Shown here: in pieces, positions 37,798-47,419 of the stretch
Position numbering within the stretch: the stretch's first letter is position 1
Layout: each line of letters starts with the position of its first letter
Assembly (NCBI RefSeq): GCF_002868735.1
Contig: NZ_CP025612.1
Coordinates: 930,001 to 994,000, forward strand
Direction of reading: 5' to 3'
Length of the DNA stretch: 64,000 bases
Source: Niveispirillum cyanobacteriorum
Lineage (GTDB): Bacteria > Pseudomonadota > Alphaproteobacteria > Azospirillales > Azospirillaceae
Program-made: the position numbers and the translations under genes
Notes under the pieces: generated by a model
What the model saw: the letters and a program-made list of their open reading frames with translations, nothing else
Database searches by the model: none
Told to the model about the DNA's origin: nothing

Positions 37798-37800
37798 GCC

Positions 37801-38370
37801 ATGACCACGCATGATGCTCCTCTCTTCCGTCGCCTGCTGGGTCCGACCATGGACCTGTTGCCCAACCCCGTCCGTGATGTCCATGATGGGCAAGGCCGTC
37901 TGGAACTGTCAGGTCTGGCGCAGATCGATGTAATGCCGGGACTGCTCCCCGGGCTAATCTGCGCCCTGATGGGATTGCCCAGGCCCGGACGGAACGTGCC
38001 GGTCACGGTGATCTTCGACCGCACGCCCACGGTCGAACATTGGCACCGCCGCTTCGGCGACCGTGTCTATGCCAGCAAACTCACCGCCGGCACAGGGGCC
38101 GAAACGGGCCTGCTGGTCGAGCGGATGGGCATGATCACCAACGTCTTCCGTGTCGGGGCAACTGCAAGCGCCCTGCATCTGACGGTGGTGTGTTGCCGTT
38201 TCATGGGCATGCCGATGCCCGGCTGGCTGGCGCCGCGTTGTGCGGTGGTGGAACGGCAAGAGGACGGGAGTTTCACCTTCGATATTCCGATTGATTTGCC
38301 GTGGCTGGGGCGCCTGATCCATTATCGCGGGGGACTTGCCAGCGCTAAGAACCGTCACGATTTGGTCTAA
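37801..38370 (+). CDS. DUF4166-domain protein
   Basis: 189 residues, no signal or helix. Begins with PLFRRLLGPTMDLLPNPVRDVHD and shows GR.ELSGLAQIDV and GMITNVFRV, the style of DUF4166. Three bases after the DUF2269 stop; last gene of the operon. Function unknown. The 98 bases that follow, up to the converging yejA-like stop, show no clear terminator. Confidence 0.75.
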   Translation: MTTHDAPLFRRLLGPTMDLLPNPVRDVHDGQGRLELSGLAQIDVMPGLLPGLICALMGLPRPGRNVPVTVIFDRTPTVEHWHRRFGDRVYASKLTAGTGAETGLLVERMGMITNVFRVGATASALHLTVVCCRFMGMPMPGWLAPRCAVVERQEDGSFTFDIPIDLPWLGRLIHYRGGLASAKNRHDLV

Positions 38371-38468
38371 GGGTGCGGTTGTTGGTAAGAGGTGCCGATA
38401 AACCCACCGGCTCCCGTCCTATGACTACAGGAGCAGTCCGGCACTGGTGGTACTGGCGAGGGTGACTA

Positions 38469-40283
38469 TCATCTCTGCAACGTCATCGCCGTGCCATCCC
38501 ACCACGCCGCCAGCAGCCATTCATATGGTCCGAAATATCCCGGCACCGTTGCCGGGCGGCGCAGTCTTTGATTATAGATCAGATAATGGTTCTTCAGATA
38601 GCGCCAGGGCAGGACGTAGTAATGGTGCATCAGCACCCGGTCCAGCGCGCCGGCCGCCGTCTGCACCTGTTCGGGCGTCTGCGCCTCCTGCAGGGTGCGC
38701 AACAGGGCATCAACGACCGGCGATTTGACGCCCGCTATATTCTCTGATCCCTTGATATCCGCGTCGGCGCTGTTGAAATTCCGCCATAGTTCAGGTGCTG
38801 GGTCGCGGGCCTTACGCAGGGCGATGGATGTGAAGTCGAACTGGAAACTGCGCAGTTTTTGCCGATCCACGGTCGGGTCAGCCACACGCCGGGTCAGTTG
38901 CACACCCAACTTTGTCAGGTTCAGGTAATAGGCATCCAGCAGCACATTGCCGTTGCCGCCCGTCACCTCCAATGTGAACGGCTCCCCCTTCCCGTTGCGC
39001 AAGACCCCGTCGACATTGCGCCAACCCGCATCGGCCAGCAACTCCATCGCCTGGGCCAGATTGGCACGCAGACCGCCTGGCCTGTCCGTGCGTGGCAGAT
39101 TGACCATGGGGCCGAACACGGTGGGCGGCAGCTGGTCTCGAAATGGCTCCAGCAGGGCCAGTTCCGCCGCACTGGGCCGCCCCTGCGCCGCCAAGTTTGA
39201 ATTGGCGAAGAACCCGTCCTGACGTTCAAACTCGCTGTCAAAGATCATGCGGTTCAGCCATTCCCAGTCATAGGCCAGGAACAGCGCCTGTCGCACCCGA
39301 ATATCTTGAAATCGCGGCTGTCGTAGGTTCAGGACATAGCCGCTCATCGGCGACAGGGACCCGTTGGGCACCTTCTCCTTGATCAACTCCCCCTTCTCAA
39401 ACCGCTCCCCGATAAACTGACAGCACCAGTAGCGCATGCGGGTTTCATTGAAAAAGTCGAAGTCGCCGGCGCGTAAGGCAGCGACCTGCGTGTCGACATC
39501 CTTGTAAAGCTTGTAGACAACCTGATCGAAATTATAGCCGCCGCGCCGTGTCGGGATATTGTTCCCCCAATAGGAAGGGTCACGGCGATAGATGATGGAC
39601 AGCGGATTTGCCCGTTCGATCCGATAGGGTCCGCTGGTGATCGGCTCCTCAAGCCGCAGATCGGCGAAGTCTGTGCGCGTGCCATCGGGCTTCAAACCCC
39701 ATTTGGGGGAGAAGACGGGCAGGCTGCCGGCGACAAAGGAAAGGTCGCGACCGGGGCGGGCGAATTCGAACCGCACCACCCGACTGTCCACCACCAGGAC
39801 CCGTTTTATCTCCGCAAAATAGGATTTGAAACGCGGGCTCGCCTGTTTGGAGGTCAACGTGTCGAAGGAATACTTGACGTCCGCTGCTGTAACCGGGTCC
39901 CCATTGTTGAATCTTGCCTTGGGATGCAGGCGGAACTCCACCCAGCTGAAATCCGGGGCCAGATTGATATCGTCCGCCAGCAGACCATACTGGGTATTGA
40001 CCTCATCCAGGCTGTTGACCGTCAAGGTCTCGAACATCAACTCCAACGGGCCGGGCGCCAGCTTTCCCTTCAGATTGAAGGGGTTGAACTTATCGTAACT
40101 GCTGTGCTGCGCGATCAGAGACAGGGTGACGGACCCACCTTTTGGCGCGTCTGGATTGACATAGTCAAAATGGCTGAAACCGGCCTTGTATTTCGGCTCC
40201 CCGAACTGGGCGACGCCATGGGCGGCCAGTGCAGAGGGCGCGAGTAACAGGCTGGCAAGCAGGGCCGCGACAAGGCGCTTCAT
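38469..40283 (-). CDS. yejA: Peptide-type ABC solute-binding protein (SBP family 5, YejA-like)
   Basis: 604 residues with a Sec signal peptide (about 1-20, ending ALAA), then the family 5 body: HFDYVNPDAPKGGSVTL, FETLTVNSLDEV, ADFRW-like and VKYSFDTLTSK. YejA-type proteins bind oligopeptides or microcin C-like peptides in the periplasm. It is the last gene of an operon that starts with a flavin monooxygenase at 46125. Nine bases separate it from yejF. In this cluster its substrate may be an organosulfur peptide or conjugate; this is inferred from context only. Confidence 0.88.
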   Translation of the reverse strand: MKRLVAALLASLLLAPSALAAHGVAQFGEPKYKAGFSHFDYVNPDAPKGGSVTLSLIAQHSSYDKFNPFNLKGKLAPGPLELMFETLTVNSLDEVNTQYGLLADDINLAPDFSWVEFRLHPKARFNNGDPVTAADVKYSFDTLTSKQASPRFKSYFAEIKRVLVVDSRVVRFEFARPGRDLSFVAGSLPVFSPKWGLKPDGTRTDFADLRLEEPITSGPYRIERANPLSIIYRRDPSYWGNNIPTRRGGYNFDQVVYKLYKDVDTQVAALRAGDFDFFNETRMRYWCCQFIGERFEKGELIKEKVPNGSLSPMSGYVLNLRQPRFQDIRVRQALFLAYDWEWLNRMIFDSEFERQDGFFANSNLAAQGRPSAAELALLEPFRDQLPPTVFGPMVNLPRTDRPGGLRANLAQAMELLADAGWRNVDGVLRNGKGEPFTLEVTGGNGNVLLDAYYLNLTKLGVQLTRRVADPTVDRQKLRSFQFDFTSIALRKARDPAPELWRNFNSADADIKGSENIAGVKSPVVDALLRTLQEAQTPEQVQTAAGALDRVLMHHYYVLPWRYLKNHYLIYNQRLRRPATVPGYFGPYEWLLAAWWDGTAMTLQR

Positions 40284-40292
40284 GGTGATGAC

Positions 40293-41888
40293 CTACAATG
40301 ACGCCTGGATAAGGCTCTGCGTATAGGGATGCTGGGGGGCGGCAATGACCTGTTCAGTGTCTCCATCCTCGACAATTTCACCGTCCTTCAGGACATAGAC
40401 CCGATGGGCCAGGGCGTTGATCACCGACAGATCGTGGCTGATCAGCACATAGGCCAGGTTGTACCGGTCCTGAAGACGGCGCAGCAGGTCCAGCACCTGG
40501 TTCTGGATCGAAACATCCAGGGCCGATGTCGGCTCGTCCAGGATCAGAACGGCAGGCTCCAGGACGATGGCGCGAGCAATGGCAATACGCTGGCGCTGCC
40601 CACCGGAAAATTGATGCGGAAAGGCATGCAGGACATTCTCTGACAGGCCCACTTCCTCCAGCACCCGCACGATGCGTGCCCGCCGCTCCTCCGACGTCAG
40701 ATGCGGGAAATGCAGTTCCAGCCCCTCCCCCACCGTCTGCTCCACGGTTCGCTTGGGCGACAGTGATCCGAACGGGTCCTGGAACACCACCTGCAAGCGG
40801 GCGCGCAGCTTGCGCCGATCCGGCTTTGACCGCGCCGCAATGGGAAGACCGTCAAAGATGATCTCGCCTGCATGCGGACGAACCAAGTTCAACAGCGCCT
40901 GGGCCAGGGTGGATTTGCCCGACCCGCTTTCCCCCACGACGCCGATGGTCTCCCCGGCCCGCAGGCGAAGGTCGGCGCCGGCCACCGCTACGAACCGCCC
41001 CTGGCCCAGCCAGCCGCGCCAGCCGGGTAGCGGTCTGGCATATTCAACCCGCAACCCCTTGGCATCCAGCAGGATGGGGGCGTCAGGGGCCAGCGGCTTT
41101 ACCTGACGCACGGGCTGGCTGTTCAACAACCGGATCGTGTAGGGATGCTGCGGTGTGGTGAAAATCGCCTCCGTCGTCCCCTCCTCCACCTTGCGACCGC
41201 GTTCCATCACCGCTACCCGCTGGGCAAAGCGGCGGACCAGATGCAGGTCGTGGGTGATCAACAGGATGGCCATTGGCCGGCCCTTGGCCGCCTCCTCCGC
41301 CTGCAAGTCCAGCAGCAATTTGACGATGCGCGCCCGTACCGTAGGGTCCAACGCCGTCGTCGGCTCATCCGCGATCAACAATTTGGGTCTGCAGGCCAGC
41401 GCCATGGCGATCATGGCGCGCTGCCGCTGCCCACCGGAAAGCTGGTGCGGATAACTGTCGATCCGCCGCTCCGGCTCGCGCACGCCGGTGCGGGCCAACA
41501 ACTGGATGGCCTTGCTGCGCGCCTGCTGTGGCGACAGCCCTTCGTGCAGGGTCAGCGTCTCCACGATCTGGCTGCCAATGGTGAAAAGCGGGTTCAGGGC
41601 CGTCATCGGCTCCTGAAAGATCATGGCGATGTCACCGCCCCTTATCTGGCGGATTTCCGTTTCCGGCTTGCTCAAAAGCTCCTGCCCCTCCAGCCGGATC
41701 GACCCGCTGATGGTTGCATGGGCGGCAAGCCGCAGGATCGACAGGGCCGTGACGGTCTTGCCCGATCCACTTTCCCCGACCAGCGCCAGCCGTTCACCCG
41801 GATGCACCTCCAGCGACAGCGCCTCGACCGCCGGCTTGGCCGCAAAGCGAATGCTGACATCGGTCAGCGACAGCAAGGGCAGCGTCAT
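40293..41888 (-). CDS. yejF: ABC transporter with two ATPase domains (YejF-like)
   Basis: 531 residues with two complete ATPase domains: first GESGSGKTV and LSGGQRQRAMIAMAL with LLIADEPTTALD; second GESGSGKST, FSGGQRQRIAIARAI and LILDEPTSALD. Both keep the catalytic Glu and a HD/His switch (LITHD, LISHD). The ATG overlaps the YejE-like stop by one base (TGATG). A longer frame starting at 42188 would run through the preceding gene. Energises the importer. Confidence 0.92.
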   Translation of the reverse strand: MTLPLLSLTDVSIRFAAKPAVEALSLEVHPGERLALVGESGSGKTVTALSILRLAAHATISGSIRLEGQELLSKPETEIRQIRGGDIAMIFQEPMTALNPLFTIGSQIVETLTLHEGLSPQQARSKAIQLLARTGVREPERRIDSYPHQLSGGQRQRAMIAMALACRPKLLIADEPTTALDPTVRARIVKLLLDLQAEEAAKGRPMAILLITHDLHLVRRFAQRVAVMERGRKVEEGTTEAIFTTPQHPYTIRLLNSQPVRQVKPLAPDAPILLDAKGLRVEYARPLPGWRGWLGQGRFVAVAGADLRLRAGETIGVVGESGSGKSTLAQALLNLVRPHAGEIIFDGLPIAARSKPDRRKLRARLQVVFQDPFGSLSPKRTVEQTVGEGLELHFPHLTSEERRARIVRVLEEVGLSENVLHAFPHQFSGGQRQRIAIARAIVLEPAVLILDEPTSALDVSIQNQVLDLLRRLQDRYNLAYVLISHDLSVINALAHRVYVLKDGEIVEDGDTEQVIAAPQHPYTQSLIQASL

Positions 41889-43000
41889 CACGCACCACCC
41901 CGACCGCGCGAGTGGGTGTTGAGTGCGGCACGCAACGCTTCCCCGATGAAGGTCAGCAGCAGCATGGTGCCGACCAGAACCGTGAAGGCCGACAGCGAAA
42001 TCCACCAGGCGTCCAGGTTTTCCTTGCCCTGCAACAGCAGGCGACCCAGCGACGGCGCATTGGTCACACCGAGCCCTAAGAAATCCAGGCTGGCCAGCGC
42101 CATGATGCCCGCCGACATGCGGAACGGCAGATAGGTGATGACGGGCGTCAGGCTGTTGGGCAGGACATGACGGAACATGATCTGCCAACTGGACAGGCCC
42201 AGGGCGCGGGCCGCCTTCACATATTCAAGCTGCCGATTGCGCAGGAACTCCGCCCGCACATAATCCGATACATGCACCCAGCCGAACAGGGTCATCAGGA
42301 CAAACAGCAGCAGGAAACTCTGCTGGAACAGGCTGGCGAAGATGATCAGGAGATACAGTTCCGGCATCGCCCCCCAGATTTCGATCAGGCGCTGGGCGAA
42401 CAGGTCAATCTTGCCCGCGAAATACCCCTGGATGGCGCCGATCAGGATACCCAGCGCCGTCCCGAAAATGGTCAGCGCCAGCGCGAAGGTGACAGAGATG
42501 CGGAAGCCATAGATCAGCCGCGCCAGCACATCATAGCCAACGGGATCGGTGCCCAGCACATTCTGGTCATTGGGCGCACCCGGATGGTGGATGGCGGGGG
42601 AGTAATAGGCCAGCGTGTCGAAACCATAGGGGTTCAGCGGATAAAGCGCAAAATTGCCATCCCTGTTCAGCCGGTCGCGAATATAGGGGTCCAGATAGTC
42701 GGTCGTGATGGGCAGATTACCGCCGAATGTCGCCTCCGGATAATCCCGCACCAGGGGAAAATAGAACTCGCCACCATAATAAACGACCAGCGGCTTGTTG
42801 TTGGACACCAGTTCCGCGCACAGGCTGAACGCGTAAAGGCTGGCGAAGATGATCAGGCTGACATAGCCCAGACGGTGGCGCTTGAACGCCTGCCACCATG
42901 TCGCAGGTTTCGCGCGGGTCTGGATGGCCGGGCGATGGGTGCTTCCGCCAAATAGCGGGGCCGTGGTCACCGGCGACAGGTTGATGTCGGGCGCGCTCAT
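41888..43000 (-). CDS. yejE: ABC importer permease (YejE-like)
   Basis: 370 residues. Six hydrophobic segments, with the Pro-rich N-terminal region and the permease EAA loop EYVKAARALGLSSWQIMFRHVLPN (about 260-285), which contacts the ATPase. Belongs to the DppC/OppC group; the long loop after helix 1 is typical of YejE. Three bases after the YejB-like stop. Confidence 0.9.
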   Translation of the reverse strand: MSAPDINLSPVTTAPLFGGSTHRPAIQTRAKPATWWQAFKRHRLGYVSLIIFASLYAFSLCAELVSNNKPLVVYYGGEFYFPLVRDYPEATFGGNLPITTDYLDPYIRDRLNRDGNFALYPLNPYGFDTLAYYSPAIHHPGAPNDQNVLGTDPVGYDVLARLIYGFRISVTFALALTIFGTALGILIGAIQGYFAGKIDLFAQRLIEIWGAMPELYLLIIFASLFQQSFLLLFVLMTLFGWVHVSDYVRAEFLRNRQLEYVKAARALGLSSWQIMFRHVLPNSLTPVITYLPFRMSAGIMALASLDFLGLGVTNAPSLGRLLLQGKENLDAWWISLSAFTVLVGTMLLLTFIGEALRAALNTHSRGRGGA

Positions 43001-43003
43001 CGC

Positions 43004-44065
43004 TCAAGCCTCCTGGGCGTCGTATTTGATGCGGGGATCGGCCAGCACATAGGCGATATCGCCCAGCAGCTTGATGATCAGCCCTACCAGCGTGAAAAGG
43101 TAGAGGGCACCCAGCACCACGGGGAAATCCCGGCTGACAATTGATTCATAAGAAAGCAGCCCCAGCCCATCGAGGGAGAATAGGCTCTCGATCAGCAGGC
43201 TTCCCGTGAAGAAGGCGGAAATGAAGGTGATGGGAAACGCCGTGATCATGGGCAGCAGCGCATTGCGCATTACGTGCTTCCACAGGATGGTCCGTTCCGA
43301 CAATCCCTTGGCCCGCGCCGTCAGGACATACTGCTTGCCCAGTTCATCCAGGAACGTGTTCTTCGTCATCAATGTCTTGATGGCGAAATTGGACACGACC
43401 GATGCCGTCACGGGCAGGGTGACATGCCAGAGATAATCCAGCACCTTGGCACCCGGTGACAGGCTGTCCCAATTCTCCGATACCAGACCGCGCAGGGGGA
43501 AAATGTCCCAGAAAGACCCGCCTCCGAACAGCACAATCAGCAGCACGCCCAGCACGAAGCCCGGCACTGCATAGCCGAACAGCACCAGCACCGTCGTCGC
43601 CACATCAAACCGCGACCCCGCCCTGACCGCCTTGGCCACCCCCAGGGGGATGGAGATCAGGTAGGTCAGGATAAAGGTCCAGGTGCCCAGCGCCACTGAT
43701 ACACCCAGCTTCGACTGGATCAGGCTGGCCACGCTTTCGTTGCGGAAATAGCTTTCACCCAGGTCGAAGCGCAGGAAATTGCCGACCATCAGGACGTAAC
43801 GCTCAAGCGGCGGCTTGTCGAACCCATAGAGCTGGGTCAGTTGCTCGACTTGCGCCGCGTCGATACCCTTGCGCCCGCTATAGGTCCATCCCCCCTCTGC
43901 CGGGCCCCCATCGGCCCCGCCCCTGGCAGTGGCATGGTCCATCTCACCCAACGCATGTTCCACCGGCCCGCCGGGCACGAACTGCGTCACCAGAAAGGTG
44001 AAGGTCAGCACGCCCAGCAGGGTTGGGATCATCATGAACAGGCGTTTGATGATATAGGGCCACAT
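43004..44065 (-). CDS. yejB: ABC importer permease (YejB-like)
   Basis: 353 residues of the DppB/OppB permease group, starting MWPYIIKRLFMMIPTLLGVL. The EAA loop YVLTARAKGLSERTILWKHVMRN is present. I chose the ATG at 44065, which has GAGG seven bases upstream and the expected N-terminus; an ATG at 44092 overlaps the aldolase-like stop as ATGA and is the alternative. Part of an operon LLM - aldolase-like - YejB-YejE-YejF-YejA. Confidence 0.88.
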   Translation of the reverse strand: MWPYIIKRLFMMIPTLLGVLTFTFLVTQFVPGGPVEHALGEMDHATARGGADGGPAEGGWTYSGRKGIDAAQVEQLTQLYGFDKPPLERYVLMVGNFLRFDLGESYFRNESVASLIQSKLGVSVALGTWTFILTYLISIPLGVAKAVRAGSRFDVATTVLVLFGYAVPGFVLGVLLIVLFGGGSFWDIFPLRGLVSENWDSLSPGAKVLDYLWHVTLPVTASVVSNFAIKTLMTKNTFLDELGKQYVLTARAKGLSERTILWKHVMRNALLPMITAFPITFISAFFTGSLLIESLFSLDGLGLLSYESIVSRDFPVVLGALYLFTLVGLIIKLLGDIAYVLADPRIKYDAQEA

Positions 44066-44088
44066 GGCGATGCCTCGGTAGCTGCAGC

Positions 44089-44772
44089 TCACGCCGGGGC
44101 GTAATCACCGGCAAACGCACGGGCGCGTTCCAGAAGGCCGGTGCGCTTCCACTGAAGGTCCAGGGCACCGGGCGTATAGACCTGCGCCCCGCCGATCTGT
44201 GCGGCGATGGCCTGCAGGCGGGCGCTTTCCTCGATCAGCAGGATCAGTTGCGCCGTCTTCAGGATGCCTTTGCCCCAGAAGTTGGCACCACCATTGCTTT
44301 CCAGCAGGGCCGGCGGCGGGGCCAGTTCGGGATGCTTATCCAATCGTTCGCGCACGACATCCAAAACCGTGCGGGTACGCTCCAGATGGTTGGGGATCTC
44401 GCGGGCCAGCAGGTGGCGCTGCGCCGCGACATACAGGATCGGGAACGGCTTGTGCGACAGCGACCAGGCTGCCAGATGCGGCGTATGGGCGTGGATCAGC
44501 GTATCCGCCTCCAGCCGCTCTTCCGACAGGATATGATCTTTATGGTCGGAGAATTTGGAGATGCTGATCTTTACCTCTTTGTCGCGGGTCCAGGGCGACG
44601 GGAACCGCACCGACAGCAGCGTGTCATGACCCGGAATGCGGTGCGCGATATTGAAGATCAGGCTGGCGGTCAGGGTGCCGCTGTCCTTCAGGAATTCGAA
44701 GGCGAAGGCAGCATCGGTCTTGGCCTGGGCCACATATTCGGACAGTTCGACATCAGTCAGGGTATTGGACAT
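44089..44772 (-). CDS. Class II aldolase/adducin-like protein, copy 1
   Basis: 227 residues. The motif HAHTPHLAAWSLSH (about 97-110) gives the His-x-His metal site of class II aldolases such as fuculose-phosphate aldolase and MtnB, and ESNGGANFWGKG lies later. Such proteins cleave or dehydrate sugar or hydroxy-carbonyl substrates with a zinc ion. The second copy at 59640 has the same placement directly after a flavin monooxygenase, with 24 bases or fewer between them, so the pairing is a recurrent feature of this cluster. Substrate unknown; removal of an aldehyde or hydroxy fragment released by C-S bond cleavage is plausible. Confidence 0.75.
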   Translation of the reverse strand: MSNTLTDVELSEYVAQAKTDAAFAFEFLKDSGTLTASLIFNIAHRIPGHDTLLSVRFPSPWTRDKEVKISISKFSDHKDHILSEERLEADTLIHAHTPHLAAWSLSHKPFPILYVAAQRHLLAREIPNHLERTRTVLDVVRERLDKHPELAPPPALLESNGGANFWGKGILKTAQLILLIEESARLQAIAAQIGGAQVYTPGALDLQWKRTGLLERARAFAGDYAPA

Positions 44773-44784
44773 GGTGTTTCTCCG

Positions 44785-46125
44785 TTATTCAGCCGCGACA
44801 GCGCGGCCCGTGTTGTGATTGGCAGGACGCGGCAGGTTCAAATGCTCGCGCAGGGTGGTGCCCTCATACTCGGTCCGGAAAATGCCGCGCCGTTGCAGTT
44901 GTGGGATCACCAGATCAACAAAGTCGCGCAGACTGTCGGGCAGCAGCGGCGGGATGAGGTTGAAGCCATCGGCCCCGTCCTTGACGAACCAGTCCTCAAT
45001 CTGGTCGGCGATCTGTTCCGGTGTGCCCAGCAGCACACGGTGGCCGCGCACCACGTTGAAGCGCAGGATCAATTGCCGGATGGACAGGTTCTCGCGCCGG
45101 GCCAGCGTCAAAAGCTGCTGCCAGCGGCCCTTGCCATTGGCGGGTTCGGGCAAGTCGGGCAAGGGTCCGTCCAGGTCGTAACCGGTCAGGTCATGTCCGC
45201 CCAGTTCGATGGGGCCGGTGAAATTCACCGATGCCTGCAGCGCCTCGAATTTGTCGCGGGCTTCCTGCCCGCTGGACCCGATGGCATAGGAAAGGCCGGG
45301 TGTGATTTTCAGATGGTCCGGGTGTCGGCCATACTTGGCCAGGCGTCCCTTCACGTCCCGGTAATAGGCCTGGGCATCCTCCAGGAACTGCGCCGACGCA
45401 TAGATGACTTCGGCATATTTCGCGGCGAATTCCCGACCCGTGTCGGAATTGCCGGCCTGGACGATGACGGGATAGCCTTGGATAGGCCGGGCAATGTCCA
45501 GAACCGTATCGACCTTGAAGAACCGGCCCTGATGATTAACGGGATGCACCGATGACGAGTTCAGGAAGATGCCGGTTTCCTTGTCCGGATGATCAAAGGC
45601 GCCGTCATCGTAGCTGTCCCACAGCCGGCGGGTGACGTCGATGAACTCCCCCGCACGGGCATAGCGCTCCGCATGCTCCAGCGGATTTTCAACACCAAAG
45701 CTTTTGCCCGCCCCGTCCGAAAGGGACGACACCACATTCCAGCCAATGCGACCGCCCGATAGATGGTCCAGCGAGGCAATGCGGCGGGTAAGGTTGAACG
45801 GCTCATTAAAATTGGTGTTCACCGTGACGACGATGCCGATCCTGTCCGTTATCGCAGACAAGGCACCGGCCAGGGTCAGCGGCTCGAACCCCTGCCCCGC
45901 CGGACGCCGCCCGGCACCACGCACATCGGCCCCGCCGTTACCGACAAAATCGGCGAAAAACACGGCGTCCAGCTTGCCGCGTTCCGCCGTCTTCACCTGC
46001 TCGGCCCAATAGGCGAAGGATGGGTTGCCGCCGCCCGGCGATTGCGGCTGTCGCCATGCGCCGGGATGGTGCCCATGGCGGGTCAGGAACACATTCAGGA
46101 CCAGTTGGCGCTTCTGCGGGGCCAT
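44785..46125 (-). CDS. Flavin-dependent monooxygenase of the NtaA/SnaA/DszA/SfnG type, LLM-1
   Basis: 446 residues, luciferase-like TIM barrel. Begins with RQLVLNVFLTRHGHHPGAWR, then FADFVGNGG and TDRIGIVVTVNTNFNEPFNLTRRIASLDHLSGGRIGWNVV, the family's FMN-binding core; length of about 450 fits the DszA/NtaA branch. GAGGA is seven bases before the ATG. These enzymes use FMNH2 and O2 to cleave C-S or C-N bonds, for example dibenzothiophene sulfone to sulfinate by DszA. It heads the operon with the class II aldolase-like and YejBEFA genes, downstream of an operator-like palindrome at 46287. Confidence 0.88.
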   Translation of the reverse strand: MAPQKRQLVLNVFLTRHGHHPGAWRQPQSPGGGNPSFAYWAEQVKTAERGKLDAVFFADFVGNGGADVRGAGRRPAGQGFEPLTLAGALSAITDRIGIVVTVNTNFNEPFNLTRRIASLDHLSGGRIGWNVVSSLSDGAGKSFGVENPLEHAERYARAGEFIDVTRRLWDSYDDGAFDHPDKETGIFLNSSSVHPVNHQGRFFKVDTVLDIARPIQGYPVIVQAGNSDTGREFAAKYAEVIYASAQFLEDAQAYYRDVKGRLAKYGRHPDHLKITPGLSYAIGSSGQEARDKFEALQASVNFTGPIELGGHDLTGYDLDGPLPDLPEPANGKGRWQQLLTLARRENLSIRQLILRFNVVRGHRVLLGTPEQIADQIEDWFVKDGADGFNLIPPLLPDSLRDFVDLVIPQLQRRGIFRTEYEGTTLREHLNLPRPANHNTGRAVAAE

Positions 46126-46286
46126 GGCGGCATCCTCGGGGGATCGGCGCGCACGACATCATACGCCCGCCAGGGTCGCCGATTGCGCGCCGCGATGTGG
46201 TGATTTCAGGGGTTCGATCGGGAAATGGACCGCTGTGACACTGTTCTTTCCTGATGAAGGGAGTGGACCATATCACAGCGGCCTAT

Positions 46287-46301
46287 GTCAATATATTAGA
46301 C
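46287..46301. promoter_or_regulatory. Cluster operator, site 1
   Basis: GTCAATATATTAGAC, an imperfect palindrome 162 bases upstream of LLM-1. Near-identical sites lie at 50151, 55415, 57672 and 58402. A 9-bp inverted repeat (CCGCTGTGA at 46230-46238, TCACAGCGG at 46273-46281) lies beside it. Protein binding is inferred from recurrence. Confidence 0.6.
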
Positions 46302-46354
46302 GTTATGTTGTCAAATTGGACAAATACGCCGTGTAGAATATCGCAGCCGCAGGG

Positions 46355-47380
46355 TCACTCCGCCGCGATGGCCCGCGCCACCAGCCGTTCGGCCTCGGCC
46401 AACGGCCCCTCGACGATCCAATCCTGAATGTCGAAATCCGCTGCCAGGAAGCCCCAGTCGCGCAGGAAATTCTTCTGCGCTTCCAGTCCTGCGACATAGT
46501 CGGCGGTAAGGCGCGGGCGCAAGGATGTGGCCAGCTTGGGGAAGGTCGCTGCCGTGATGGCGGCACCAACCTTGGCATCCTCTTCCGCAATGGCGGCAAT
46601 GGCCCCGTCCGGATTCGCCACCGCCCAGTCCGACGCCCGCAGCAGCACCGACAGGTAGCGGACCACCAGATCAGGATGGCTGTCCAGGAACTGGCGATGC
46701 ACCGTCACGGGGCGTGGTGTGCCATTATTGATGCGCTTGAACGGGTCCGGCACATCGGTCAGGCGGATCAGTTCGCGCAGATGCGGCTGCCGATCCTGTG
46801 CCAGCTTGTAGCCAGAGGCCTGCCGCAGGAACACCGCATCCACACGACCGGTGGCAAGGGCCGCCAGTTCCGCCGAACCTGACGGTCCGGGACTATCCCC
46901 CGCCGCCCGGTCGATGATGACATCGACAAACTCAACGTCATCACGCCCCAGCCCCACCAGCGACAGGGCATTGGCAAAACCGTGGAAATTGGCCCCGCGC
47001 TGGAAATCGATGGTGCTGCCCACATATTTGGGCATGGCCAGCCGCTTACCCTTCAACTGCGACAACTCACGAATGGCACTGTCGGCGCAGACCACCACGG
47101 ACTGGAATTCATCCACCCACGTGATGCCCAACACCACCGTATCGGCCCCCCGCGCCCGCGCCCAGATGGGCGGGATATTGCCGCCTTCACGGAACATGGA
47201 GGTGATGGAATGGTCATAGTGGCTTTCGCGTACCGACCGTTCATTGCTGTCACGCAGCGAATGCAGGGTGACCTCCGCCGGATCGAACTCCGCCGCCAGC
47301 CATCCTTTCTGGATGGCCAGGGTGGAGGCGGTGGCCCCGCCGCAGCGTGTGTACCAGATATCGACAGGTGTCTTGCTCAT
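46355..47380 (-). CDS. DszB-like sulfinate desulfinase candidate, copy 1
   Basis: 341 residues with the type II binding-protein fold used by SsuA, but no signal peptide: the mature-type sequence WYTRC starts by residue 9. Cys13, His54 and Arg64 (FREGGNIPPIW) match C27, H60 and R70 of DszB in sequence order, and the ten-residue spacing from His to Arg is identical. DszB hydrolyses an aromatic sulfinate to sulfite. Start at 47380 has AAGGAG seven bases upstream; the longer start at 47416 lies in the TonB-receptor spacer. It follows that receptor by 39 bases, so both should be co-expressed. Automatic annotation would call it an ABC binding protein. Confidence 0.7.
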   Translation of the reverse strand: MSKTPVDIWYTRCGGATASTLAIQKGWLAAEFDPAEVTLHSLRDSNERSVRESHYDHSITSMFREGGNIPPIWARARGADTVVLGITWVDEFQSVVVCADSAIRELSQLKGKRLAMPKYVGSTIDFQRGANFHGFANALSLVGLGRDDVEFVDVIIDRAAGDSPGPSGSAELAALATGRVDAVFLRQASGYKLAQDRQPHLRELIRLTDVPDPFKRINNGTPRPVTVHRQFLDSHPDLVVRYLSVLLRASDWAVANPDGAIAAIAEEDAKVGAAITAATFPKLATSLRPRLTADYVAGLEAQKNFLRDWGFLAADFDIQDWIVEGPLAEAERLVARAIAAE

Positions 47381-47419
47381 GGTGCTGCTCCTTGGGGACA
47401 GGGCCGTATAGGTCACGGC

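Noticed and set aside
46355-47380. Plain ABC solute-binding protein
   Set aside because: No signal peptide, a Cys/His/Arg triad with DszB spacing, and no adjacent permease in the operon; the same holds for the other two copies.
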